In this document: positions 43,881 to 57,400 of the stretch, in pieces
How the letters are laid out: every line of letters begins with the position of its first letter
How positions within the stretch are numbered: position 1 is the stretch's first letter
Assembly (NCBI GenBank): GCA_037179385.1
Contig: CM074179.1
Location: 34,373,905-34,437,904, forward strand
Direction of reading: 5' to 3'
DNA length: 64,000 nucleotides
Source of the DNA: Holothuria scabra
Lineage: Eukaryota; Echinodermata; Holothuroidea; Aspidochirotida; Holothuriidae
Notes under the pieces: model-generated
What the model saw: the letters and a program-made list of their open reading frames with translations, nothing else
Databases searched by the model: none
Told to the model about the DNA's origin: nothing
Translations under genes and position numbers: made by a program

Positions 43881-44601
43881 CTTGATCTTTGAGTAGCAGA
43901 CAGCACTTTATAAGAGGAGTTATATTTCCAGATGGACGACCATGTGCTCGCATCGTCAGAGACTTTATTTCTAATTAATTTTCATGATATTTCAGAAATT
44001 ACATACAGTATTTATTAAACCAATCCTGTGATCCAAAAGAGCCATTCATGAAAATGATAATCTACTACACTATACTTCACCTCCCTTTAAATTTCCAAAG
44101 GACACCTTTCAACTCCATTTTTTGACTACCATATAATATAATATCGTTACAATCACTCTTTCGTCCATCACAATCCCATATTGGTTCAGAGTTTCGCCAC
44201 TTCACTTATCATGATGACGTATTCGAATCTCCACCAAATAGTGTTATCAAAGAGTTAGTTACATAAGGCTTCACGGCCAAGTATCCTATATTAAAATCTC
44301 TTTGTGAACACCCCAAAGAGGATATAAAAATAAAAATATCAACATTAAACTAGAGCAGCAATGATGCAGCCATCGCAATATTTCGTGAATGTTATATACT
44401 TAGACACAGTTTCCATACAATTGCTGTTGATATTTGACGTAAAACGCAGTCCATAGTATGTGCAGCAGGATAATTTATGTCGTGTGGTTTTTCAAGTAAT
44501 AATTGCATTTAAAGATTATGCATATTAAATGCTGATTTCATTTCATGCTCAAAGATAATGGAAAGCATAAAAACAATTTTTACAATGATTCTGTCCCACT
44601 A

Positions 44602-44961
44602 CACTCTAAAATCAAAAGAGTGAACTTAGTCACTCTTTGATCGAGCGAAAAGTGTACATTCACTCCATTAGAGTGATAATTCACTCCAAGAGGAGTGAAG
44701 TTCACTCAAAAAAGAGTGAAATTCACTAGAGGAAGAGGGAAAATTCACTCTTCCACGAGTGCCTGCAATGATCGCTCTTTTTTAAAGAGCGATCACTGTG
44801 GGCACTCCATCAGGAGTGAGACTTCGCTAGTTTCAAGGGAAGTTAACTCTTTTTGGAGGGAACGTCGCTCCTCTTGGAGTGAATTATCACTCTAATGGAG
44901 TGAATTTACACTTTTCACTCGATCAAAGAGTGACTTAGTTCACTCTTTTGATTTTAGAGTG
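44602..44961. mobile_element. GAGTGA-motif palindromic element, copy 1
   Basis: 360 bp flanked by TA on both sides. The ends CACTCTAAAATCAAAAGAGT and its exact inverse are followed on each side by an array of GAGTGA or TCACTC motifs about every 15-18 bp. The centre AAGAGCGATC is also palindromic, so the whole element can fold back. No coding capacity. Copies: 47236-47594 and the degenerate 13540-13882. Confidence 0.85.
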
Positions 44962-46119
44962 TAAGAGACTTGTACCACACTGAAACTTAACAAGGCAGAA
45001 ATAAACTGAAAAACAATTTAGGCTAAAGAACTTTGTTTTAAAATCAGAATCATAATAACGAGTATAAGTAGGCCTATTCTTACTCGAAACTAAGTGAGTA
45101 CTCCAACTGAATTTGTGCACATTTTGACACCAATGGAGAAGAGTTACTCACTTACATCGATTATCGAGTAAGAGTACTCATTCTCGTGAATATCGAATTT
45201 TTTAAACAAAAATGTTTATTTTGAGTGTAATTGACAATTCAGTTAGATGTAGATCACTAACATCTCCTTATGAAATGACTCCATTAATTCAACAAAAGCT
45301 GTTTTTCTGTGTGCCACACTCTCTTTAATACCACCGTCCTAATGCTGTTTTTGGTATCTCATTCAAATGTTTTGGTAAAGATCAAAACTTCTGAAGATGA
45401 GAGCTATTTTTCTGCTGCTATCTCGTTTAGACTGTTTGCATTGCTACCTTTCAAATGAAAGCCTGCGTAGAAATAACTCTCTTTCAATGTGTTAAAGATT
45501 TTCAAATATACAGATTCAGATTAAAGATTTTCAATATACTCTGCAGTGTATTTTTTTCATAACCAGATAAAAACTCTTCGATCTTGCCTCTTGGACGCAT
45601 TTTGTTTCCTAACTCAAGAATCTCTATATAAGCTAACTGAACAAGATTATTTCTCTCAATATAATTTCTGGGCAAATATTTACAGTTATGGTCAGGTAAA
45701 GGCAAGAATATCTTACAGTTATACTTCATGCTCGATTTAGCAAGAGGTGTGATGCCAAACTTTTGAGGCCTGAACTTTTAACTAGAAAATGTAAAAAAAA
45801 AAAAAAAAAATAGAGAAAAAAGGGTAAATTAAAGAAAATGTTAGGAAATTTACACTCCAAGTAAAAACCAGTATAACATCTGTCATCATGGTAGACGTTG
45901 TGGATTTGATCACCGTGTGGATGAGTGTGTCTACCTTTGCATCTGTCGGATTATTTTTCGCGCAAATCGTAAAACAAAATTTCCATTCTTTCAGTTATTA
46001 ACTCAGAATTAACCCTTATTTTATTTAAAAAACCCTTTCATTATCTGCAAGTTCTGGAAAATGTTCATTTCCAACCTTACCCCAAAGTATTAATGAAACA
46101 TTAATATACTTCTCAAATT
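44962..46119. other. unassigned DNA in the PLSCR-C 3' flank
   Basis: AT-rich sequence with an A run at 45793-45810. No exon or shared repeat recognised. Confidence 0.35.
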
Positions 46120-46788
46120 CTGATTGTTCCTTCAAAATAACCACAAATTATTTTGCAGCAGAAGCTCAAAAATATATGTTACTTTTCGACAAGCAAAATC
46201 TCTCATCTTTTTCAAGAGGAAAATTCGAGTGAGAAAACTTATTGAGTGAAAGACCTCAGTTCGGACAGGGTCGGAAATTTTGCTGCCATAATTCATCCGG
46301 CAGTGCACGCCAGCTGTCTGGGCTTCAGAATGTTTCCTTAAAAGTTGAGGAGGTTTGTCCTCTCGATAGAAAGTCCTGTCTCCATCACTCTTCTTCCGCA
46401 TGCCTTTTCTACCAGCCATTGGTAACATTTTGTCGGTTGTTCAAGTACGATATGACTTAGGACGTTGTCGTAAAGCAGTATGATCAACCTGTAATTGAAA
46501 GTGACTTTCTGCATAGGTGTGTACAGTATGTGGCGGTGGGATACAAGAAGAGTGGTACAGTAGTTAACGTTGCCCTTGGACTGTTGGATCTGTGTGGATG
46601 GGAACCCTGCCTTGGTTGTTCACTGCGAAACTCCCAGATGCGAGAAAACAGGTCCTGGTCGATCCTTATACAGAAAGAAATATCTTCAAAAAGTCTTGTA
46701 GTCCGGAAACATCACTTCAATTTGAAATAGCCACAAAAATCAAAGAAACACTCTTAATTTCATTTCCAGTTCCCCATACATGTACCTT

Positions 46789-46992
46789 CTAGTGTTTGCA
46801 GTTGTTATCTTTCTCGTAGAACACAAAATCGATCAAAAACAGCGCCCCAATCAAACACGCCTTTACTTTCGCGTCAAGATCTTTTGGAAAGTTTATGCTG
46901 AAGTTATCTGACTTGGAAAAGGCTTCTTTGGCAAGTCCACCCCATTGTTTGCTGATCTTTCCAATCTGCTCCTTATCATCGCTGGTCTTCAG
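46789..46992 (-). CDS. PLSCR: PLSCR-C exon 5
   Basis: 68 codons including TAG, after CTTTGTTCAG. It reads [20 protein letters not shown], then KSDNFSINFPKDLDAKVKA, then [18 protein letters not shown]. It has no internal start codon, so a simple ATG-based search misses it. Confidence 0.92.
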   Translation of the reverse strand: MKTSDDKEQIGKISKQWGGLAKEAFSKSDNFSINFPKDLDAKVKACLIGALFLIDFVFYEKDNNCKH

Positions 46993-49900
46993 CTGAACAA
47001 AGAAGAAGAAGAAACATTACTTTCATGAAAACATGATTGAAAGGAATTTGTGAGCTTTTTGTGTTAGTTACCTCTACGTACACGTAGTATAGGCTGGATT
47101 GATCACACGTTCAAGCAATAGAAGTGAGAGAGGGGGCGGGGAGTATAATGATGTTATAGACGACTAGGAAGGGGGTTGATGGGGGTCGGTCATGGTGGGT
47201 GCGATGATGCATTGGAGACATTGTGCCATTCCATACACTCTAGAATCAAAAGAGTGAACTTAGTCACTCGTTGATAGAGTTAAAAGTGTGAATTCGCTCC
47301 ATTAAGGTAATAATTCACTCCAAGAAGATTGAAATTCACTCCCAAAATGGCGAAATTCCCTTAAAACGAGCGCAGTTTCACTCTTGATGGAGTGCCTACA
47401 GTGATCACTCTTACAAAAAGAGTGATCATTGCAGGCACTTGTGGAAGAGTGAATTTTCCCTCTTCCTGTAGTGAATTTCACTCTTTTGGAGTGAGTTTCA
47501 CTCCTCTCTGAGTGAATTATCACTATAATAGAGTGAATTCACACTTCTCACTCTATCAAAGAGTGACTAAGTTCACTCTTTTACTTTCAGAGTGTACGAC
47601 TATCTTTTTCTCTTTTTGCATTCTCCCCCTCCTCTCCCCTTCTTACAGATAAATGATGCATGAGTCGATGCTTGCTTATCGATATTACATTAGAATACCT
47701 TCAGTCTCCTATAACTGAAGCATGCGTTTTGAGTTTTCTTTTGAATGTCGTTTCAAACTTGCATTTATGAATGTTCACGTCCTACAATTACTGAACCAAG
47801 CGTTTGGGGGTGGAAATCTTGAGTGCCGAACAGAAGTTATTTCGGGAGCGGGATTCCCCTTGTGACGCAATAAACATTACCAAGTTTTCCTGCAAGTGAA
47901 TTGAAACTTTAATGATTAAGATTCCCCCCACCCCCTCCCCAAAGGAATTTACTTAAATATTTCTTTCCAAACCTTCGGAGGAAGTTATTTTAGCATCCTG
48001 GGAATTCTACAAAATCTTAAGAGCATCCGCCTCCCACGCGGAGGCCCGGGTTCTATTCCCAGGTCTGGTCATAGCAAAGACTTTAAAAAGGAACCTACAG
48101 TACTGCCGTTGTGCGTGGTGCTCCGCATACGCAATGAAGTAAATGAGTTTCAGTTGGAAAAAAAAAGTCCGTGGCCGGTGACGTAATTTTTTTTTTTTGG
48201 AAGCTGTCCTAGGATAGAAAAATCTGGTTATGCACTCGGTTTTTTTGGTCTGATGCTAGCTGAAATGGTCCGTGACGCATACGGACACTATACACGCACG
48301 TAAGTGCAGAGAGTTCACACTCCGAACAAAGATGCACGTGAATACGTACCAATACAACTCACAGCAACCTACTCAGTGGACAGCGAACGATAACGCTACG
48401 GTGTCAAGCGAACCAAATAACGGCTGTACGGAAGTTGATAAGTGCCATCTCGACGGTCGCGGGTTTCTTCGAACTTTCAATGGTCATTTTCGAAAACATT
48501 TCGAAAATGGTTTGGGGGATAACGGGGTGATTCATGTAGGGGTGAGTCCGTTCTACAACTATGCTTCTGCTGACCGGGGGGAAATTGGTACTGGGGCACC
48601 ACAGCCCCGAAAAGGTCCGAAAATTTGCGTAGCATATATATATAGCGTACCAATTGCTAACGGTCATTTTGGCATTGCGACTTTCAACGGTCATTATGGT
48701 AAATATTTCAAAAATGTTTCGCCGGACTATGGGGATGATTCATGTAGGGGTGGGTCCATTCTATCACCATGCTTCCGATGAGCCGGGGGCAAATTGTCAC
48801 AGGGACTCCAAAGCCCCGAAAAGGTCAGATAATTTATTTCTATAAGGTTGGGCTATGGTTGGGATGGGTACGTTACTTGCAAGGATAGCATTCTCGTGGG
48901 ACCGGGACCCTCTATATGTTCACAACTTTATTACGATAAAAATGAAACAATGCACTTTTTCGCATGTAAAGTTTTGAATTAATAACGAACCCACATTTTG
49001 CGCGATCTTAACAGAACAATGCAAGTCAAATTGTGCACCACTATAACTTTTAGGGTAATTCGTTCTCACTTGTTCTCTACTCTAGTTTTTTCGTGTGGTT
49101 TCATTTTTATTCCACCTTAGGGTGGTCATGCACAATAGAGCTATTTTCTGTCGTCAGTGTACTTCGGTCCGGGTGCACTGTACTCATGCGGGCTACAGGA
49201 ACGACTGGCGAGAAAAAATAATGCCTCCATGGTACTGTTCGTCGTCCATATTATGTGTGTATGGGACTATCATTTGGGTTTTTTTTTTATTTGTTTTTGG
49301 TTTTGTTTTTTGTTTTTGTTTTTTCTTTTTGTAAAGGGGTCTTCTAGCATAAGCTTTACTCAGTTCTCAGTTCTCCTCCACCGTCTTGTTTAAATGTTGT
49401 ATCACTTTGTATTTAAACTGTGGAAATAATCTCAAACTCAACTCAGATATTATCCTGGTTTTGCCGTAAGGGCAGGCCGGTTTTGCGATGTGTGTACAGG
49501 GCATTTGCAGAGATTCCGAGCCCATAATTACCCAAAGGTGGCATACTAATGAAAATGCTAAACCGTGGAAACTCTTAGTTGTAGGCTAAGTGAAAACCCC
49601 AAAGACCTGACAAATCGCTTCCAAAAGATTTAATCATTTTTTTGTGTGGATATTCACTGGGTTCCTTCGTAGACAACTTTTTTATTGGTAAATGCATGGC
49701 AACGGTGGTCGAACTTCCTCATTATGCGTTCCTAACGGATATCCTGTCTTGTAGTTAGAGAGGTAGCATCTTTGTGCGAACAGGGAGGTGTGATCTAGTT
49801 ACACTTCCCTGGTAAGATGGGGTAATATTAAAGACCGCAGATAGTTTGAAGTCAGTCGCGTAGCCACAGAGTGCCTAGGGCGGGGCCTAGCCCCCCCCCC

Positions 49901-52900
49901 CCCGATGTTGTTCAGACTCCCCAGACTTTTTGCGTCCTGATAAACATTGTTTGTCTTATGTATGTCATGTATGTCACTTATGTCACTTAAAAATTCGGCC
50001 ACAACAACGAGAGAGAAACAATAGTTTAAGGTCACGGGGTCAATAGCCTACGGAAGCTGATGAGGGGCGTGCTATGTCCGCAAATATGCTCCGAATGGAG
50101 CACAACGGTAAAGGGTTAAGAACGCCTAAAATTCAAAATTGAAACAAGGGACTGCATGCGTAGTATTAGATAATGCCACCGCCTAACCATTTTTATTCAT
50201 TAATTTTTCTGTGCGTCTCAAATCACAAGAAATTGAAAATTACCTTGTATTAGGCAACAATCCTCGACAAAAAGGTGGGGGAAACAAGCAAAACAGGCAA
50301 TGAACGGATCATTATCCCCCATCACGCCCCATTCAATCTTGTGGCAGCCCAAGGCGTCCTGAAACTTCAACCTTAATACGGGATCGGGATTTGTCCCATC
50401 AGGGACTTGCAACTCCCTGGTCCCATGTAATTTTGTCGAGGATTGTAGCTAGCGTAGCCATAGACATCTTTTATGCATGTGTGTGCTGTATGGGGTAGGA
50501 TGGGAGTGGAAGTTTTACAAATGAGTCAAGATATTGTACAATAGTTACTAAAATTTTCTTTGTTTTGTTCCTACTAATATATTTTTTTCTTAAAACAGAA
50601 AGAAATATCGCTGGTTTTATTTCTTTAATGGGCAAAATTCAAGACCAAAACAAGAGAGTAAAAGCATACAGTTGATTTTAAAAGCAAGCAGCCCCCCCCC
50701 CCCCCCGCCCCTTAAGGTCTCCATACAATAGCAATTTCAATGGGAACTTAGAGTGGCAAATCGTGATTTTGATTAGGCATAAATCAAACTTTATACAGAT
50801 AAAAACCATGAGTCATTCAATTGAGAAATTTTGCATTTGTTTTTCTTGACATGTGTGTGATTAATTAAACATAATTGATGTGCATGTTTTAGATTTTCGT
50901 AGTTTAAATCAAAGGACCAATCCTCTGACCCCAAACTACACTTCTTGTGTGGGGTAACAGAAACTCCGACTCAATTGGCTCGGCATTTTGATTGACTGCC
51001 AATTCAAACAGTGCAGAGCAAAACAGTGCAAAACACCAAAGCTTGTATTGCACAGCATGAACTGGGCCGAGAGTGTTTTGATTTCATACATACTCACCCT
51101 GAAGCAATAAACCAGGCTGAGATTGTGTCTGGATGAGGATGAATTTCAGACAATTGCGGAAAGGGACTTAAGTAAGAAGGTTAGGAGCATTGGTACTGTT
51201 TGGGTTTAGAGAATTGGGCCTTTAAGGCATGCATGGTAAGACTATTTCCAAGTATAAAACAGTTAAATGGCCAGCTGGTGCAATAAACGGAGGAACAAAC
51301 GACGCTTTGACGCAGTGGAGAACCTTTTCGACCACCCTATTTAGACTCTAGCTGTCAAACAGGTCCCTCTTTGGCATGTAGTAAACATTCATGGTGGAAG
51401 TATAAATTTCCAACCATGTGTTTCAAAAAATAAGGGATATTTAGCTGAAATTAACAGGGCCGAAGACACTGAGGAGTTCCATTTCCGCAATCCGAGAGGC
51501 ATTTTTAGCCAAAATTTTCTCTGTGTACACTATGCGCCGACCAATGACGGCGCTCCGCTTAGAAAGTGTTATTCCTGCTTGCGGCCCCCCGACATCAACT
51601 TCCCCCCAGACCCCAACTGAAAAAGTCTGGTTACGCTACTGCAGATCTACAATGAACAGCGCACTACTTAAGATATCAGGCTCTATAAAACAGAACAGTA
51701 ATTTGTGCACAACAGTAATTTGTGCACAATGCGATTTTACCAATGCACTTGGTTGTTATCTTCAACCGTTCTCCTTCAAGACCTAGAAAATAGTGTCATT
51801 TATTCCATTGAAAGAGGAAATGGAAAGGTAAAAAATTGAAAACGCCTAGCAACAATTGGGAGAAAAACAAAAGAAGTTAGCTGAGACTTAGAAAAATGAT
51901 TTAGTCATCACTCAGTTTGATACGTATGCATGGAAAAAGGAAGTTAATTTTCATCGCTCCCAGCTCCACCGTCCGTTGTTGGTAATCCTGCATTCTTATT
52001 GGTTGAGCAGAGGTCTGTTGTTTCACTGCTCACGGTCAATAAACGTAAAGAAAGTGATAAAGGTAAAGATTTTCACACATTTTCAGTGGTAGGAATAAAC
52101 CACATTTGTCTGATCATTACTGCCTCAGAAACCGTCTTGACTCCGAATTAGCAACATAATGGACTCGACTTCGCCTCGACCCTTATTTTGCCAACTTGGA
52201 GTCTAGGCGGTTTATTATTTATTATAAATGCGACTTATCCCTTAAATATCGGTACCACCACTTCATTGAGATTTTAAGTCAATTTTAAATATCCCGCAGG
52301 TGCACTTTCGTTTTAGTATTTATGTATAATGAGCCTATGCTGACATGAAGTAGTTTACTCACCCAAAATGAACAGAATTCAAGAGATGAACATATCGCTC
52401 TAATATGGTTTCAATAAAAATGGTTGTTCTGTTAAAAAACATATTTTAAAGGTATTTCACGAAAAGTACTATTAGATATATGATCATAATACTATGGAAA
52501 GGTATAGCTACATACATCCAACAGGACTTGCCATCGGACGGCTCTTTACAAAAATTAAGGGGTAAAATAGTCATCTGGGGGACTCGATCTACATGCAGTG
52601 CAGCGAGATTAGGCATTCAACATTTCAAAAGAAATTTACACTTTTCAATGGCAGAAGAAATCCTTTTTCGACTTTTGGTACATACTTTCAACGTTTATGT
52701 AAAAAAAAAAAGCACAGGAGGGTCGTTCGCAACTCCCCCCTCCCTTGGTGACGTCCATGGATCTTGCGGGTATGAAAATTTTATATATTTTAATGCGTTG
52801 CGTTCGCCTGCTTCAAAAGAACCTTTAGCTAGGAATGACAATATGACAATGATACTGATAAATCAGTTCGCATAATCTCTGATAGCACAGGAACCGGTAC

Positions 52901-54460
52901 CTTCCATGTATCCCTACGGCACCCTTAATCCCCACACCAGGATGACACTCATTCAGTGAACTAAAAGAGGCGGTAATTAACCCTGGGTGTCACCTATCAA
53001 TCAGGGACACGCCACTTGTTCTCTCTCGTTTTGCTTAAACTGATGTTCCCTATTTATTTCCCCAATGCCACAGCCTCATTGTAAAAAAAAAAAGAATGTG
53101 GATATATTTTAGTCCGCCAACCCCTCCCCCTATCCTTACAATTATTTTGTCCGCTCAAGATTCGCCTGAATCGCGTCACTGCGGTCCTGTAATATTTTGT
53201 ATTTGGTCACACAACTTTGTTATTATAGTATTTGGCCGGAAGGAAACACCAAAAAAGAATGTGATTTTTTTTTTTTTTTTGTCAGCATCTTAATTGTCTC
53301 AGAATTCTGACTAATAACTCAGAATCCTAAGATAATTAAGATGCGAACAAAAACAAAAAATCACCATTTTTTGTTGTCCTCTCTAGGCCACCGTACAAAA
53401 TCGATCAGTGAAGCAGACAAAAAAAGCTTCTTTCTCGTGGGACCAAAAAACTACACCCGGACCAAAACATCTACCTTTTTATGTCCTACCCCAGACCAAA
53501 AAAACTAGCTTTTCTTGTCCTAGGACCAAAAAAGCTGCAAAACTCCAGTTTTTTGGGTCCCGTCGGACAGGGGACCAAAAAACTGCCACACCGGCTCGAC
53601 TTGAATCAATAAGGTGGAAACTAGGCCGTAAAACTCCATCTAACTAATAAACTACAGAGCTGAATGTCTTACTTCAATTTTTATCATATCAATTTATGGC
53701 ATATTCGACTTGAAGTGAGTCAGGTTGAGTCAAGTCAATGCCACTTCCAATGCATCGTGGGTAATTTAAGCTCTTTGATCATAGGCAACTGCCTGTCTTC
53801 TCTTCTTCAAATGCACACGGGTGTGGTGGTAAGGAGACACTCTAAAAATTTCCGGTTCAAACTGAACCGGAAAAAGGATCAAATGGGCACTGAACCTAAA
53901 AAGATTCAAATATTTGACTAGTTTTGGTTCAAAACGAACCTAACCTAGTCAAATAATTTTTTTTCGGTTCAGTGCCCATTTAATCCCTTTCCTGTAAAAT
54001 GAACACCACGTTTTCAGAGTACATGATAGAGACTTACGTGTCGGCGGTGGAACACAAATAATGGTATTCAATCCAAGCAAAAGACAGATATATAAATAAA
54101 GTAAAACTTAAAAGTAAGGAAGATGACAATATTCTACTTCCCAATTAAAAAGCTAAGGCACAGGTGCACAGAATGTAATTGACAATGACATCGTGCATTA
54201 TCAAGGGGCTAGAGTATCCGAACCTCAGTCGGAATGTCTGAAGTTCTACTCCGGGACGCGTCATATCAAAGACTTTAAAAATGGAACCTAATTGTTCTTG
54301 GTGCGCATTACAAGCAATGAGGTACCGAAAACAAGCTAGGGAATCATAACTGAAAAATAGGCCTTGGCCGACCCGATTCAAACCAATTAGTTAGAAACGT
54401 ACCTATTAACCTTATCTAACTGTCAATGTCAACAACAACAACAACAACAACAACAACAAG

Positions 54461-54492
<32 letters not shown>

Positions 54493-57400
54493 CTCGCTAC
54501 CACAATGGAAACATTTAAATTTATGGTCTTTTTCATAATTCTCAGAAGTGCATTAGTTTATATTCAATCATTTCCTTCACTTATTTTTCGAATAGCACTA
54601 ATAATCCGCATGGATTACACCGTAAGGCGACACTTCGTGCCACAAAATTGACATAAGCCGACTTATAACTGTCACCTTAAAGTTTAGGTGCCATATGGAA
54701 GAAAAATTCATAGTGGGAATAGGCTTAAATTAATCCTTTAGGCCTATGGTCTAGAATGTACCCCTACCAAGTTCAGTTAGGGTGGGTTAAAGGTAGGGTT
54801 AGGGTTAGAATTCGAAAATTCGAATTTTCAGTATGTAGGTCAATGTAACTGATACCCTAATGTGCGATCCACACCTTTTATTAAAATGATAATGATTTGA
54901 TAATGTTAATGATAACGGCAGACTGGCTTGGACTTTTAATTGAAAAAAAAAAGTCATGAAAGCGACAGAAATTAGAAATAATTGTGAAAAGGAGGGCTTC
55001 ATTTTGTTTCATATATTCACCTGATAGTTTACAACACCCACACAGCATGCACCTTGACAGAAGCAAGAGGGACCTCGTATTTTTAATATGGGCTCGAAGG
55101 AGGCATCGACGATGTTGAAATGAGGGTTCCACAAACTGCGTCTGTGTAGTTAAATAATAAAGAGAGAAAATAAAGATAAGGCAGTTCAAATGATAAAGGT
55201 CTATTTTGCTAGTTAATGGGGAAAGGTAGGCAATTCATAGACAAATAAGACTTTCGCATTGCATGGATAACTTTTGAAACCCAAGTGACAATACTTTTCC
55301 TCCGCAATTTTGAATTTAACTAGGAATAACTGCTCCACTATAACAAGAAGGTCTCGTGAAATTTCACCAGGTCCGCGTTGATGTAGCACCTACGCAATCT
55401 CGGCTATTTTTTACCAGGATATCATGTTCATGGATACTGGTCATTATATTGTTGAATTAACCAAACAACCAGCTATTTTTCCTAGTTTGTAATCATTTTC
55501 TTCGTTACCTTGGAGAAAAATGCCCGGTTAAATTAACCAGGATTGACACTGAACCTGGTGAAATTTCACCAGATATTGTTGCTTAACCTTACATGCAATA
55601 CTAGATTTTTGATATACCATTGATAAAGTATTGGAAGAAAATTAAGAAGAAATAATGACTGTGAGATTTCACTGTAATTTCTAAACAAATCTGGGTGATT
55701 GTGTCTGCCCTTCAAAATAGTCTTTATTTAATTAGTTAAACCGTAGGACTGCGAAACCGCAGAGACATGCAGTCCAACAGACTGTCGGCATACGAAATGA
55801 CATTTTTCATCTTTGTCGTTGTGCATACAAAACATGCGTATTCTTACTCTAATTTCAATTTTTATTAATAGATATAAATTATTTTAGGGGAAGAACAGTC
55901 GCCTAAACTTATCTTGAAACAGTAGTTGGATTTCATTAATTTTGTCATATTTCTCCGCCACGTACAGTACATTTAATTCAAGTGTATCTCAAGTCAAAAA
56001 TTGAAACGTATACTTCTCTAAAAATATCCTCATTAAATTTAACCAGGATCGGGGCAAAGTTTCCTAGTTAAATTTCCTGGTTGAAATAACGCAGAAATCC
56101 TGGTCAAAATTGACATCTTCCTTGTTAAATTGACGACTGATTAGAAATCATGATAAGAATTTAACACTTTCCTGGTTAAATTCAAACAGTCCAAATCTCG
56201 CCCTCATAGGCATACTAGAGCCGAGGCATAAAATGAAGAAGTTTATTCACCGAAATTAAAATGGTACATTGCATACATAATTTTTCATGTCATTGTTGTA
56301 CTACTCAAGTAACAATCTTTGTATTTCTACGTTTTTCTGGAAGTCTCTCCACCTTGTACCAAGATGTTATAGCACCCTCACTCTTATGGGGTGATGTAAT
56401 TAACAATGCCCTCTCTGTGCAACATGCTATGCAAGCAAACAGGAAGTGTATGCTCGATGGTCATAAAAACATTTTTTTTTTAATTTTAAAGGGAAACATA
56501 GCAGATGATGTGATTTGTACAACAAGAAAGTCACAAATTATTGCGCAATGGACTAAATCGTTTAAAGTGAAAAAATTTTAACATTTTATATTTTAGTTCT
56601 AGAATGTCCAGTTGAAGATGGGGGTTGAACTGTTAGAATCTATTTTTTCATCCTGTTTACTACATAGTTTTAACTGTTTTGACTTGAGGTACACTTAAAT
56701 TTGTTAATTATACATTAAATTATGTTAAAGTATATTACGTAACTTAACTTTTATTAAGAGACTGAGATACGTTACCCCTCATAAATGTCACCAATAAGTA
56801 AGGTAAATCTTTATGATTGTCAACAAGTCAATCATAAAATACGTTAGATTACTATATAGATTAATTCAAATTGGAATGAATGCATATTATCGTTGATTTC
56901 AGTTTTCTATGGTATAGTTGGGTATTCCATCGGACGGGGGGGGGGGGATGCGCTCTGTTCAATCTCTAATCTCTAACCTAATCTCTAACCATCACAAAGA
57001 ATATAATCGATACACGACAATGACCGTTATTAAACTTGTTAAACAGTGTGCATCTTTCCCCCCAAAATTTACAACAAACTCATTCCCAACGGTGAAAATG
57101 TTAATGCAATTACGGGAAAATATTTTTGAAGCGAGGCAAAGCGAATCATTCATTTAAAGTAAACTTTAAAGAGCCAATGAAATGACTTAGTAACAATGAT
57201 TTGGGTCATTCTCTGACACTATCTATCAAAAAAAAATAGCATTTATTTTAAAAAATCCCACCCCACAAAAGAGAATTGCTCAAGTGAAATGGTATCCCTT
57301 CCAGCACAACAGCTGAAAAATGTAAAAGTGCATTGAACCAAGAATGACATCATCACAGGAACCCAACTTCACAGTGTGTGTACTATAGTGCACTTGCAGT

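Larger units (their letters stand above)
42140..46788 (-). repeat. 3' flank of PLSCR-C, homologous to that of PLSCR-B
   Basis: Collinear blocks match 27100-29160 (see that entry), interrupted here by repeat T (43408), a SINE fragment, a hairpin and the GAGTGA element (44602). The last 340 bp before the PLSCR-C stop have no counterpart beside PLSCR-B. Confidence 0.6.

Noticed and set aside
52480..52875. 131-codon frame as a gene
   Set aside because: No family signature, low-complexity A run inside, and it lies within the intron of PLSCR-C.
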